From Streptomyces gelaticus (GTDB lineage Bacteria > Actinomycetota > Actinomycetes > Streptomycetales > Streptomycetaceae): DNA of 64,000 bases. The notes below the pieces were generated by a model. The model did not search any database. It saw only the letters and a list, made by a program, of their open reading frames with translations, and was not told the DNA's origin. The stretch is from positions 186,001 through 250,000 of the forward strand of contig NZ_BMTF01000002.1 of assembly GCF_014649535.1 (NCBI RefSeq), read 5' to 3'. Position numbers and translations under genes: made by a program. Below are positions 31,071-39,726 of this stretch, piece after piece (position 1 is the stretch's first letter; each line of letters begins with the position of its first letter).

Positions 31071-31946
31071 TCAGCGCTCCTGGAGGAAGTCGGTGACGAG
31101 ACGCTCGAATTCGGCCTGCCGCTCCAGCTGCACCCAGTGGCCGCAGCCACCGAAGACATGCAGCTGGACATCACGGATCTGCTTGAGCATGAGCTGCGCG
31201 CCGTCCAGGGTGATGGTCCGGTCGTCGCGGCCCCACAACAGCAGGGTCGGGGCCTTGATCCGGTGCACGTCGCGCCAGAGCGGGTCCATGCCGTGCCGCT
31301 TGCCGAACGCCGCGTTGTAGCGGTGGTAGAACTCGATGTGGCTCGGGTCCAGGGATGCCTCGTAGCGGGCCTGGACGGTGTCCTCCCACCGCTTGGGCTC
31401 AGCCGTCATGACGCGGACGAAGTCCCGCATCTTCCTCACCGTCGGGCCTTCGCCGTTGTAGTACCGGAACATCGCCTTCTGCCCCTCGGTGGGGGTGGGG
31501 CCGAAGGGCAGCCAACCGCCGCCGGGTGCCATCAGCACCAGCTTCCCGACCCGGTCGGGGGCGGCGAGGGCCATGGCGATGGCGGCGGCGCCGCCCAGGC
31601 TGTTGCCCAGCAGATGGAAGCGCTCGATGCCGAGGGCGTCCAGAGTCTGCAGTACGGCGTCGACCGTGATCTCGGTGATGGAACGGGCGTCGAGATCGTC
31701 CTCGGTCGGGCGGTAGCTGCCGCCGAAGCCCGGCTGGTCGGGCAGGACGACCCGGTGGTGCGGGGCGAGAGCGGCGAGGTTGTGCCGGTAGTTGGCCAGG
31801 CCGTCGGCTCCCGGCCCGCCGCCGTGCAGCATCACGAGCACCGGGCCTTCGCCCGCCTCGCTGACCGAGACCGGGCCCAGCGAAGTCCGAACGGTGTGGG
31901 TGATGATCTCGGGCTGTACGGCGTCGGTGCCGCGGGCAGAGGACAC
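31071..31946 (-). CDS. Meta-cleavage product C-C hydrolase (BphD/MhpC/HsaD family)
   Basis: The 291-residue alpha/beta hydrolase should split the ring-cleaved product into 2-hydroxypenta-2,4-dienoate and a carboxylic acid. The oxyanion motif HGGGPGA is at residue 41, the nucleophile Ser116 in GNSLGGA, the acid in WGRDDRT and the base in GCGHWVQLE. The GTG start has GGAG seven bases upstream. The HGGGPGA and GNSLGGA pairing is specific to this family. Its place after the dioxygenase genes supports the role. HsaD, its steroid homologue, has the same motifs, so ring substrate size cannot be judged from these. Confidence 0.88.
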   Translation of the reverse strand: MSSARGTDAVQPEIITHTVRTSLGPVSVSEAGEGPVLVMLHGGGPGADGLANYRHNLAALAPHHRVVLPDQPGFGGSYRPTEDDLDARSITEITVDAVLQTLDALGIERFHLLGNSLGGAAAIAMALAAPDRVGKLVLMAPGGGWLPFGPTPTEGQKAMFRYYNGEGPTVRKMRDFVRVMTAEPKRWEDTVQARYEASLDPSHIEFYHRYNAAFGKRHGMDPLWRDVHRIKAPTLLLWGRDDRTITLDGAQLMLKQIRDVQLHVFGGCGHWVQLERQAEFERLVTDFLQER

Positions 31947-32029
31947 GGGGGAACTCCAGGGGGTGCGGGGGTTTCGGATGTACCGGGGGCGCAGGATCTG
32001 GCGTGCCTGCCGGAGCGGGCGCCGATGTG

Positions 32030-32593
32030 TCAGAGGAAGGTGCTGATGTTCTTGGCGAGCAGCACGTTCTGGTCGAGCAGGATGTGGCGGCGTACCACCT
32101 TCAGCGAGCCGTCCGGGGCCCGGCGCAGCAGATCGGTGCGGCCACCCGCGTACAGATCGACCTCACGTTCCAGGCGGTTGCGGTAGACCAGGAAGGCGGA
32201 CTCGGCGATGTACGTGCCGTCCTCGTCGCCGGGGCGCACGGCCACATTGGTGACCAGGTGCCGGGTGCGCGACGGCGGGTCCTCGGCCCAGGCCATGCCG
32301 GAGTCGAACCGCCGGATGCGCCAGGCGAGGCTGTCCTTCGTCTCGTCGAAGATCGCCACCTCGCCGGGGACACCGTCGGCGAGCGACTGCTGGCGGCGCA
32401 GCCGGTTGGTGCGTACCGGCGCCCAGTAGTGCAGGTCGTCGGCGAGCAGCTCCAGCCAGTCGGCGTACCGGTGCTGGTCGAGCAGATGGGCTTCGAGGGT
32501 GTAGAAGCGCTGAACCTCGAAGTGGAGCAGCAGATCGTCCAGGGCCGGCCCGCCCGTGGGGGCGGCGGCGGATTCCGTGGTGTGGATGCTCAT
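32030..32593 (-). CDS. Aromatic ring-hydroxylating dioxygenase beta subunit
   Basis: The 187-residue small subunit has the NTF2-like fold of BphA2/HcaF proteins (LHFEVQRFYTLEAHLLDQ, ADWLELLADDLHYWAPVR, then RRHILLDQNVLLAKNISTFL at the end). It supports assembly of the alpha3-beta3 oxygenase and has no metal. AAGGAGG stands five bases before the ATG. The usual order in such operons is alpha then beta, but here the ferredoxin and reductase genes lie between them, 127 bases upstream. That rearrangement is unusual. Confidence 0.9.
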   Translation of the reverse strand: MSIHTTESAAAPTGGPALDDLLLHFEVQRFYTLEAHLLDQHRYADWLELLADDLHYWAPVRTNRLRRQQSLADGVPGEVAIFDETKDSLAWRIRRFDSGMAWAEDPPSRTRHLVTNVAVRPGDEDGTYIAESAFLVYRNRLEREVDLYAGGRTDLLRRAPDGSLKVVRRHILLDQNVLLAKNISTFL

Positions 32594-32720
32594 GGATCCT
32601 CCTTGCGTGCCGCGCTGTGTCGGCCATCCCATCGCATGGCGGCGGGTGCGGGGAGCGGGTGTGCCGATGGGCGGCACACGCCGGTACGAGGCCGGGGGAG
32701 AGGTACGGGGCGGGGCCGGT

Positions 32721-33935
32721 TCAGCCGCGCAGCAGGGCGCGCAGCTCAGTGGCCGGGTCGGTGAGCCGGTCCGCGCGGACGGGCACGGCGCGGGCGATCA
32801 GCCGCTGGGCGGCCTTGATGTCCTTGGGCCGGTCGATCGCGGCGGCGGCGATCAGCACCGAAGCGCGCAGCCCGAACACCGTGAAGGCGCCGGAGGCGAC
32901 ATCACCCCGGACGACGGTTTCTTCGGCGTCGGCCATCGAACCGACCCCCTCCAGCCGGCTGCCGTACCGGTCGGACCAGAACCACGAGGCACTCCGGGCG
33001 GGCGGGGCCGCTCCGAGCAGTCCGGCGGCGGCGGCCTGACCGCTGCTCCTGGCGGCGTCCCAGTGTTCGTGCCGCACCGGGTCACCGCTGCGCCGGGCGA
33101 CGTCCCCGACTGCGTACACACGCGGGTGCGAGGTGCGCTGCGCCACGTCGACGACGATGCCGTTGTCGACGGTGAGCCCCGCGGCCTCGGCCAGCGCCGT
33201 CGCAGGGCGGATGCCGATGCCGACAACCACGGTGTCGGCGGCGACGGGCTCGGGGCGCCCGCCCACGGTGACGGTGACCTCCTCGGTCCCGGGGGCACGG
33301 TCGATGCGCTCCACACCACCGGTGATGACGTCGATGCCCTCGGCGCGGTGCCGGGCGTGCAGTGCCCCGGCGATGTCCGGGCCGACGACGGCGGTCAGGG
33401 GTACCGGCACCGGGTCGATCAAGGTGACGGCGCAGCCCAGCGCGGTGGCGACGGCCGCGGTCTCGGCGCCGATGAGTCCGGCCCCGATGACGGCGATCCG
33501 GGCGCCCGGTACGAGCCGGGCGCGCAGCCTCTCCGCCTCGGCCCAGGTGCGCAGGGTGTGCACGGCCGGGTCGTCGGCGCCGGGCACCGGTAGGGTGCGG
33601 GCGGTGCCGCCGGTGGCCAGCACGATGCGGTCGGCGGTCAGTTCGCTGCCGTCGGCCAGTTCCAGCACACCCTCGTCGGGGCGAAGGGCGGTGACGGCGA
33701 TGCCCGGCCGGAGTTCGACGCGCTGTTTCTCGTACCAGTCGGCGGGCCGCAGGGCGATGTCCCCCCGCGTGGCCGCGCTGCCGGTCAGGACGTCCTTGCT
33801 CAGCGGGGGGCGGTCGTAGGGCGGTCCCGCCTCGTCGCTGAGCAGGACGATCTCGCCGTCGTAGCCGCCGCCGCGCAGGGCGTCGCAGGCCGAGACGGCG
33901 GAGAGCCCGGCGCCGACCATGGCGATCCTCGTCAT
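32721..33935 (-). CDS. Ferredoxin reductase of the dioxygenase system
   Basis: The 404-residue FAD/NADH protein carries electrons from NADH to the Rieske ferredoxin. The FAD fold is at the N-terminus (MVGAGLSAVSACDAL), the NADH fold in the middle (RIAVIGAGLIGAETA), and the second FAD motif (RVYAVGDVA) after it. It belongs to the BphA4/ThcD family. Its ATG overlaps the ferredoxin stop. It fills the third role of a three-component class IIB dioxygenase. Confidence 0.9.
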   Translation of the reverse strand: MTRIAMVGAGLSAVSACDALRGGGYDGEIVLLSDEAGPPYDRPPLSKDVLTGSAATRGDIALRPADWYEKQRVELRPGIAVTALRPDEGVLELADGSELTADRIVLATGGTARTLPVPGADDPAVHTLRTWAEAERLRARLVPGARIAVIGAGLIGAETAAVATALGCAVTLIDPVPVPLTAVVGPDIAGALHARHRAEGIDVITGGVERIDRAPGTEEVTVTVGGRPEPVAADTVVVGIGIRPATALAEAAGLTVDNGIVVDVAQRTSHPRVYAVGDVARRSGDPVRHEHWDAARSSGQAAAAGLLGAAPPARSASWFWSDRYGSRLEGVGSMADAEETVVRGDVASGAFTVFGLRASVLIAAAAIDRPKDIKAAQRLIARAVPVRADRLTDPATELRALLRG

Positions 33936-34297
33936 GACGTCGGCTCCTGGCCGGGGTGCAGCCAGATCTCGCCGGCGACGACCTCGACCCGGTGGGTCCG
34001 GGCCGCGAGGGTGGCGGGCATGCACTGCGGTTCACCGGACCTGAGGCAGAAGCGGGCGCTGTGCAGGGGGCACTCGACCTCGCCGTTCTCGATCCAGCCG
34101 TCGGCGAGGGAGGCCTGGCCGTGCGAGCAGGTGTCGTCGAGCGCGTAGTACGTGCCGTCGTCGTGGAAGACGGAGATGGTGTCGTGGTGCCCGGTCCGTT
34201 CGGCGGGTACCTGGAGTGCTTCGCCCTCCGCGATGTCACCGACTGCGGCGACGAGCACGGAGGTGTGGGCGGTGCTGGTGGTTTCGGTGGAGGTCAT
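33932..34297 (-). CDS. Rieske [2Fe-2S] ferredoxin
   Basis: The 121-residue protein is a biphenyl-type Rieske ferredoxin. Cluster ligands are Cys57 and His59 (CSHG), then Cys76 and His79 (CPLHSARF). It passes electrons from the reductase to the oxygenase alpha subunit. Start and stop overlap the neighbouring genes by ATGA, which shows tight translational coupling with the alpha subunit and reductase. The N-terminal 15 residues are Ser/Thr-rich. Confidence 0.92.
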   Translation of the reverse strand: MTSTETTSTAHTSVLVAAVGDIAEGEALQVPAERTGHHDTISVFHDDGTYYALDDTCSHGQASLADGWIENGEVECPLHSARFCLRSGEPQCMPATLAARTHRVEVVAGEIWLHPGQEPTS

Positions 34298-35601
34298 CGT
34301 TCGTCAGCTGCCTTCTCGTGCCAGGCCGGGGTGTTCATCAGGTCGCGCCAGCGGCTGTAGAAGCCTCGGGCGGCACCGTCGGAGTAGAGGTGTCCGGTGG
34401 TACCGGGGTGGACGCCGTCCTCGGCGCTCATACCGATGCCCATCTGGTAGTTGAGGGTCATGCCACCGGCCATGAAGCCGTGCGCGGTGGCCTGGCACTC
34501 GCTCCAGTTCTCGCCGTCGTCCTGCTCGAAGATGCCGGTCGGCCCGAAGGTGCGCAGGTTGTACAGGCGTTGGGCGTTCTTGACCTCGTCGGGCATCGAC
34601 TTGTCGACGACGGTCCAGGCCCAGACCTCCATCTTGTCCGGCCCCTTCGGGTGCCAGACCCGGATGCTGCCGTTGACCGGCAGATACGAGAAGTTGGGGA
34701 AGACGTTGGCGTGCCCGGTCGTCATCGGACCTTCGACGCGGCCGTCGCCGAGGCGCTCGCGCAGTTGGCCGTAGTCGTAGTACTGGTGCACCACCCGGTC
34801 GTCGAAACGGCTCTTGGGGTGGGTCGGGAAGCCGGCGCCGTGGCCGTTCGGGTCGGTGTACTGGCGTCCCGGGGTCTGCACGATCTCGGCCTTGGGGCCC
34901 TTGCCGGTGGGTGACATGACCATCAGCGCGGAGGCGTGCGAGATGTTCACGTGGTACCAGTCGGAGGAGAACTGCTCGGCGGCGAGCTTCCAGTTGCCCT
35001 CCAGAACCCATTTGTGGACCCCGCCGACGACCTCCGTGCCCTCCGGGTCGCGGTCCAGCATGGCGTCCATGTACCAGGTCATCCCGCCGAGTGCCTCGGT
35101 GAGCGCGGGGGCGTCCGGATTCCAGGTCGCGAAGATCAGCCCCTTGTACGTGTCCAGCCGGGCGACCTCCCTCAGGCCCCAGCGGCTCTCGTCGAAGCTC
35201 TCCGGATACCCCTCGCGGTTGGGAACGTTGATGAGTTTGCCGGAGGTGTCGTACGCCCAGCCGTGGTAGCTGCACGTGAACGCCTTGGCCGCGCCGGCGT
35301 CCGCCCGGCAGACCCGCATACCGCGGTGGCGGCAGGCGTTGAGGAAGGCCCGGATCCTCCTGTCCTTGCCCATGGTCACGATGACCGGGTCCTCGCCCAT
35401 GTACGTGGTGAAGAAGTCACCCGGCTTGCGGAACTGTGAGGTGTGGGCGAGGAAGAGCCAGCTCGGCGCGAAGACGCGGCGCAGCTCCTGCTGGTAGAGG
35501 GCGGTGTCGCCGAAGATCCCGCGGTCGACGAGGCCGTTGTCGATGTCGAAGTACTCGGTGACGTCGACGGCGGGGGCGGGGGTGCGGTGGAGGCTGCTCA
35601 T
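34294..35601 (-). CDS. Aromatic ring-hydroxylating dioxygenase alpha subunit, biphenyl/alkylbenzene type
   Basis: The 435-residue oxygenase alpha subunit adds both atoms of O2 to an aromatic ring. The Rieske site is Cys90, His92, Cys110 and His113. The mononuclear iron ligands are His217 and His222 (SDWYHVNISH) with an aspartate at 361/362 (EQDDGENW); Asp214 would bridge to the Rieske centre of the next subunit. The segments IRVWHPKGPDKMEVWAWTVV and IFEQDDGENW resemble biphenyl, toluene, isopropylbenzene and phenylpropionate dioxygenases rather than naphthalene or benzoate ones. The substrate is not readable. ATGA overlaps join it to the genes on both sides. Confidence 0.92.
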   Translation of the reverse strand: MSSLHRTPAPAVDVTEYFDIDNGLVDRGIFGDTALYQQELRRVFAPSWLFLAHTSQFRKPGDFFTTYMGEDPVIVTMGKDRRIRAFLNACRHRGMRVCRADAGAAKAFTCSYHGWAYDTSGKLINVPNREGYPESFDESRWGLREVARLDTYKGLIFATWNPDAPALTEALGGMTWYMDAMLDRDPEGTEVVGGVHKWVLEGNWKLAAEQFSSDWYHVNISHASALMVMSPTGKGPKAEIVQTPGRQYTDPNGHGAGFPTHPKSRFDDRVVHQYYDYGQLRERLGDGRVEGPMTTGHANVFPNFSYLPVNGSIRVWHPKGPDKMEVWAWTVVDKSMPDEVKNAQRLYNLRTFGPTGIFEQDDGENWSECQATAHGFMAGGMTLNYQMGIGMSAEDGVHPGTTGHLYSDGAARGFYSRWRDLMNTPAWHEKAADER

Positions 35602-36518
35602 GCCTTCGTTCCTTCCTGGCCGGCCGGGGCGGCGGCGCGTGCCGGCCGGTGGTGCCCCCACAGGCTGGTGCCGTCCACGCGGGTCGCGGTCCAGGGGTCC
35701 TCGACGGTGATGGCGCCGTACCCGTACTCGACCTCGAAGCCGGACGGTGTGACCGCGTAGAAGGACAGCATCCTGTCGTTGCTGTGCCGCCCGATCGTCA
35801 GTGCGAGCGGCGCCGCACCGGCCTGGCAGCGGTCGTACGCGTACCCCACCGTGTCGAGCGTGTCGGCCTCCAGCATGAAGTGGAAGAGCTCTCCCGGCTC
35901 CACGTCCTTGCGCGGCTTGCGTTCGGGCTCGATGACGAGCCCGGCGAACGCCAGCGAGTGGTGGCGCGGGTTGGTGTGCAGGAACGCGATCCGCTTGCGA
36001 CCCAGGTCGCAGAAGTCGGAGAGCCGGAAGCCGAGCAGTTCGGTGTAGAACAGCAGGGTCGCCGCGTAGTCGTCGACGGAGAACACCACGTGGCCCAGGC
36101 CCTGTTCGCCCGTGACGAAGCGGGCGCCGGTCGGTGAGACGAACGGGGTGGTCGCGGTGCGGGCGCCGTGGAAGATCTCCACGCGTACGCCGTTGGGGTC
36201 CTCGATGTGGAAGAGCCCCAGAACGTCCCGCTCGCGGAGCGTCCGGTCGTCCGCATGGCTGACATCGACACCGGCTCGTGCCAACTCTTCGGCTGCCGCA
36301 GCGAGTTCGGCGGGTCCTGGAACTTCCCAGCCGACGTAGCCGAACTCCTCGGAATCGGACTCGTGCAGGGCGATCCGCCAGGCGCGGTCGTCGGCGCGCA
36401 GCCGCAGCCCGTCCTCGGTGGTCTGCGCCGACAGGCCGAGCACGTCCTCGGCGAAGGTACGCCACTCGTTGACGCGCCGGGTTCGGAGTCCGAAGTATCC
36501 CAGTCCGCTGAGTTGCAT
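35598..36518 (-). CDS. Type I extradiol (meta-cleaving) ring dioxygenase, BphC/HsaC-like
   Basis: The 306-residue two-domain vicinal oxygen chelate protein cleaves a catechol next to its hydroxyl groups. The Fe(II) ligands are His143 (GLGHVVF), His213 (LFHFMLE) and Glu263 (FEVEYG). The second-shell catalytic histidines are in RHHSLAF (about 187) and GRHSNDRM (about 245). The N-terminal half is the non-catalytic repeat. It is the first gene of the leftward operon, from an ATG with AAGGGA upstream, and its stop overlaps the alpha subunit start. The C-terminal tail is Ala/Gly-rich. Confidence 0.9.
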   Translation of the reverse strand: MQLSGLGYFGLRTRRVNEWRTFAEDVLGLSAQTTEDGLRLRADDRAWRIALHESDSEEFGYVGWEVPGPAELAAAAEELARAGVDVSHADDRTLRERDVLGLFHIEDPNGVRVEIFHGARTATTPFVSPTGARFVTGEQGLGHVVFSVDDYAATLLFYTELLGFRLSDFCDLGRKRIAFLHTNPRHHSLAFAGLVIEPERKPRKDVEPGELFHFMLEADTLDTVGYAYDRCQAGAAPLALTIGRHSNDRMLSFYAVTPSGFEVEYGYGAITVEDPWTATRVDGTSLWGHHRPARAAAPAGQEGTKA

Positions 36519-36831
36519 GACGGGCCGTCCCTTCAGGTCTGTTCGGGGAATACGGGCGAGGGCCGGACGGCTCGGCGGTCCGTTCGGGCATTTCACAGCA
36601 GACCGTCTCGGGATCGGGTGGTGCCACGTGCTGTGCCGCCCTGTGGAACACGCCCGCGTCACGTTCCGGTGTGCGCCCCTGGCCTGCTGAATCGTGGGTA
36701 CGGGGGCGGCTTCGGCGTGCCGTGTCATGGCACAGCCGCTTGTCCCGGAGGGCCGCAGCCGCAGACCGTGGCCGCCGTGTGCTGTCGCACACCGTCTCGT
36801 GCAACTCCCTCACGCCCGTCCAGGAGGACCG
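36519..36831. other. Divergent control region of the aromatic cluster
   Basis: These 313 bases separate the leftward operon from the oxidoreductase gene. They contain the IclR-like palindrome at 36717-36733 and an outward GGAAC (36645-36649) / GTTCC (36663-36667) pair. No small gene with a plausible start is visible. Promoter boxes are not clear. Confidence 0.55.
36717..36733. promoter_or_regulatory. IclR-like 17-bp palindrome, site A
   Basis: GTGCCGTGTCATGGCAC has 5-base perfect arms around 7 bases. It agrees at 13 of 17 positions with the reverse complement of the palindrome at 39593-39609. The layout is that of IclR-family operators in streptomycetes. The likely ligand is the IclR protein encoded at 37986. 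Confidence 0.5.
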
Positions 36832-37800
36832 ATGCTCGCCGCCGTCGCCATACGCCAGGACCCGGCCGACCCGCTCGGCGGGCTCGAACTGCGCGAGGTG
36901 CCCGCGCCGGTGCCACCGCCCGGCTGGACCGTGGTCAGGGTTGTCGCGGCGGCGCTGAACCACCACGACATCTGGACGCTGCGCGGTGTGGGTCACCCCG
37001 CCGACCGGTTGCCGATGGTGCTGGGCTGCGACGCGGCGGGGTACGACGAGGACGGCAACGAGGTCGTGATCCATCCTGTGATCGGCGATCCGCAGGCGGG
37101 CGGAGGCGACGAGACCCTCGACCCCGGACGGGCGCTGCTGTCGGAGCGGCACGACGGCGCGTTCGCCGAACTGCTGTGCGTGCCGCGCCGCAACCTCGTC
37201 CCCAAGCCCGCGTCGCTGTCCTTCGCCCAGGCCGCATGCCTGCCGGTCGCCTGGCTGACGGCGTACCGGATGCTGTTCACCCAGGCCCGGATCCGGCCGG
37301 GTGACCGGGTGCTGGTGCAGGGCGCGGGTGGCGGGGTGGCCTCGGCCGCGATCACCCTGGCCCGCGCAGCCGGGGCCAGGGTGTACGCGACCAGCAGGTC
37401 GGAGCACAAGCGCACGGCGGCCCTGGAGATGGGCGCGCACCTGGCGTTGGCGACGGGGGAGAGGCTGCCGGAGAAGGCCGATGTGGTCGTGGAGACCGTC
37501 GGGGAGGCGACCTGGCCGCATTCGCTGCGGTCGCTGCGTCCGGGCGGCACGGTCGTGGTCGCCGGGGCGACCAGCGGGGCCAATCCGCCGGCCGACCTGA
37601 ACCGGATCTTCTACCTCCAGCAGCGGGTGCTGGGCTCCACGGGCGGAACCCGTCAGGAATTCGTCTCGCTGCTGCGGTTCATGGAGAGTGCCGGGATACG
37701 GCCCCGGATCGACCGGGAGATCCCGTTGTCCGGCATCCATGACGGCTTCCGGGCCATGATCGACGGCGAGGTCACCGGGAAGGTGATCGTCAAGCCGTGA
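36832..37800 (+). CDS. Quinone oxidoreductase-like alcohol dehydrogenase family protein
   Basis: The 322-residue medium-chain dehydrogenase/reductase has the family N-terminus (LNHHDIWTLRGVGHPADRLP, LGCDAAG), the NADPH fold (VLVQGAGGGVASAAITLARAAGA) and a C-terminal catalytic segment. The zinc-binding cysteines of true alcohol dehydrogenases are absent, so it is more like zeta-crystallin/quinone or enoyl reductases. AGGAGG is just before the ATG. It faces the dioxygenase operon across the shared control region and may process a side-chain ketone or enone of the aromatic substrate; that is inference. Confidence 0.8.
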   Translation: MLAAVAIRQDPADPLGGLELREVPAPVPPPGWTVVRVVAAALNHHDIWTLRGVGHPADRLPMVLGCDAAGYDEDGNEVVIHPVIGDPQAGGGDETLDPGRALLSERHDGAFAELLCVPRRNLVPKPASLSFAQAACLPVAWLTAYRMLFTQARIRPGDRVLVQGAGGGVASAAITLARAAGARVYATSRSEHKRTAALEMGAHLALATGERLPEKADVVVETVGEATWPHSLRSLRPGGTVVVAGATSGANPPADLNRIFYLQQRVLGSTGGTRQEFVSLLRFMESAGIRPRIDREIPLSGIHDGFRAMIDGEVTGKVIVKP

Positions 37801-37933
37801 GGCCCGTGCCTCGGGCCCGGCGCCGGGGGGACGCCGATCGCGACGCCTCGTACGGTCCGACTGTGATGTACGAGGCACCGTGATTTCGGTTTTGCCCAGG
37901 CTTGACTGTTCACACGCGCGCGGCAGTTCTCTA

Positions 37934-37953
37934 CAGTGGACGCACGTCCACTG
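37934..37953 (+). promoter_or_regulatory. Palindromic operator before the iclR gene
   Basis: CAGTGGAC (37934-37941) and GTCCACTG (37946-37953) are perfect 8-base arms around GCAC, 32 bases before the start codon. A possible -35 box TTGACT is at 37902-37907. The site may mediate autoregulation. It differs from the 17-bp palindromes at 36717 and 39593. Confidence 0.6.
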
Positions 37954-37985
37954 AAGTGGTCGCCCAGGAATGCGCGGAGGCGAAC

Positions 37986-38837
37986 ATGCTCGACCGTACC
38001 CCGACCACCGACGGCACCGGCCCGACCGGATCGGACACCTCTCGTGAGCAGCAGACAGCCGTGGACAAGGCACTCACCCTGCTGATGTCGCTGGCCCAGG
38101 AGGACCGCGAGGTCGGTGTCAGCGAGCTCGCCCGCCGCACCAGCCTGACCAAGTCGACCGCGTTCCGGCTGCTCGGCATCCTTCAGCGCAACGACGTCGT
38201 CGAGCGGGTGGGCAGCAGCTACCGGCTGGGACCCCAGCTCTTCGACATCGGCCGCCGGGTCTACGGCCCGACCCCGCTGATGCTCCAGGAGCGCCTGCTG
38301 CCCTTCCTCACCGAGCTGTACGTCCTCACCCAGGAAACCGTGCACCTGGCCGTGCTGCACCGCACGGACGTCATGTACGTCAACAAGCTGCACGGCCACC
38401 GCCGCGCCCGTACACCCACCCGCATCGGCTCACGGATGCCCGCCTCCTGCACCGCCGTCGGCAAGGCACTGCTCGCCTTCGACCACGACGCGGCCGAGCA
38501 GGCGATCGCCGGCGGACTGCCCGCACCGATGGAGAACTCGGTGACCGATCCCGAGGACTTCCGGGCCGAGCTGGCCCGTATCCGCCAGGAGGGAATCGCC
38601 TACGACCGGGAGGAGATCCTGCCCGGCGTCTCCTGCGTGGCGGTGCCCGTCATGGGCGCCGGCGGGCGCCCCGTGGCCGCCGTCTCCGTCTCCGGTGCGA
38701 CAGGACGACTCGACCCCGCACGCATCGCGCCCGAGCTGCGCCGGATCGCGTTCGAAGCCGCCAGGGAACTCGGAGCCACGACCCGCCTGCGGGCCCGCAG
38801 GGAGCCCGCAACGAGTCAGCAGACGGCCGCCGCCTGA
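37986..38837 (+). CDS. IclR-family transcriptional regulator
   Basis: The 283-residue regulator has a winged helix-turn-helix (VSELARRTSLTKSTAFRLLG, residues about 40-60) and the C-terminal IclR effector domain (GSRMPASCTAVGKALLAF, then ILPGVSCVAVPV). Members commonly control catabolism of aromatic acids and bind the pathway's substrate or product. GGAGG lies five bases before the ATG at 37986. Its position between the two halves of the aromatic cluster makes it the best candidate controller of both. Whether it activates or represses is not readable. Confidence 0.9.
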   Translation: MLDRTPTTDGTGPTGSDTSREQQTAVDKALTLLMSLAQEDREVGVSELARRTSLTKSTAFRLLGILQRNDVVERVGSSYRLGPQLFDIGRRVYGPTPLMLQERLLPFLTELYVLTQETVHLAVLHRTDVMYVNKLHGHRRARTPTRIGSRMPASCTAVGKALLAFDHDAAEQAIAGGLPAPMENSVTDPEDFRAELARIRQEGIAYDREEILPGVSCVAVPVMGAGGRPVAAVSVSGATGRLDPARIAPELRRIAFEAARELGATTRLRARREPATSQQTAAA

Positions 38838-38899
38838 TCGATTGCGCCGCTTTGGGCCCGTACGACCTGGCAGGACGTCACGGCCCCCAGGGCGGCGGC

Positions 38900-39508
38900 T
38901 CAGGAAGGCGGGATGCCGCTCCTCGTTCCGTGTGTGCCTCCCCGCGCCCCGCCGCCGGTGCCCGGCTGGACACGGGGCACACTGACCACGATGTGCACCA
39001 CGCTCTCCCCCTCGAGGGAGGCGTACAGATGCGGACGGTCGCCGGGGAACCGGACGAAATCGCCCGCGCTCAGCTCCACCGGGCCGTCCTCGGGGCCGAC
39101 TCTGACCCGCCCGCTGATCACGTACAGATGCTCCAGGGTGCCCACCGGATGCGGCGCGGAGCGACCCGCGCCGCGCACGCGCAGGATGTAGTTCTCGATG
39201 ACACCCGAACCGTAGACATGGTCCAGGCTGCGGCTCTCGTACCCCTCGTGCTGCTGCCAGACGGCCTCGTCACCCGGGCGCACCGTCATGACCTGCTCGC
39301 GCTCCGCCACCAACCGCGTCACCGGCACACCGAGGGCCGACCCCACCGCGAACAGCGTCTCCACGGTCGGGTTGCCCGTACCCTGCTCGACCTTGGACAG
39401 ATTCTGCTTCGACAGACCGGCCTGCCGGGCGAGCTCGGCCAGCGACAGCCCACGCTGCTCCCTGAGGATGCGAAGGTTCCGCGCGACCACGTCATTTCCT
39501 GTTGACAC
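38900..39508 (-). CDS. XRE-family regulator with C-terminal cupin domain
   Basis: The 202-residue protein joins a lambda-repressor-type helix-turn-helix (LSLAELARQAGLSKQNLSKVE, about residues 20-40) to a cupin fold (LEHLYVISGRVRVGPEDG, then DFVRFPGDRPHLYAS). Such proteins sense small molecules or control catabolic or amino-acid genes. The GTG at 39508 starts just before the HTH; the ribosome-binding site is poor. It is divergent from the hydratase operon, so it may control that operon together with, or instead of, the IclR protein. It is convergent with iclR. Confidence 0.8.
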   Translation of the reverse strand: MSTGNDVVARNLRILREQRGLSLAELARQAGLSKQNLSKVEQGTGNPTVETLFAVGSALGVPVTRLVAEREQVMTVRPGDEAVWQQHEGYESRSLDHVYGSGVIENYILRVRGAGRSAPHPVGTLEHLYVISGRVRVGPEDGPVELSAGDFVRFPGDRPHLYASLEGESVVHIVVSVPRVQPGTGGGARGGTHGTRSGIPPS

Positions 39509-39592
39509 CGCACCACCATAGGTCACTTGGACTGCCGGTTCCCGGGCCGCAGGTAGGCAGACCGCGCAAGACCGGCGGATTTCGCGGGCGCT

Positions 39593-39609
39593 GTTCCATG
39601 TCGCGGAAC
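39593..39609. promoter_or_regulatory. IclR-like 17-bp palindrome, site B
   Basis: GTTCCATGTCGCGGAAC has perfect 5-base arms around 7 bases and lies 118 bases before the hydratase start. It pairs with site A at 36717-36733. Confidence 0.5.
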
Positions 39610-39726
39610 GACCCTTGGCGCGGCCCTCGCCGAGGCGTCTATACCGGAGACCCGGCGGTGCGTGCGCCGCGCCGCCGACCTGTACTCCCTCACCCCTTTC
39701 CCTTTCCTCTCCTCCGGAGGTAACCC

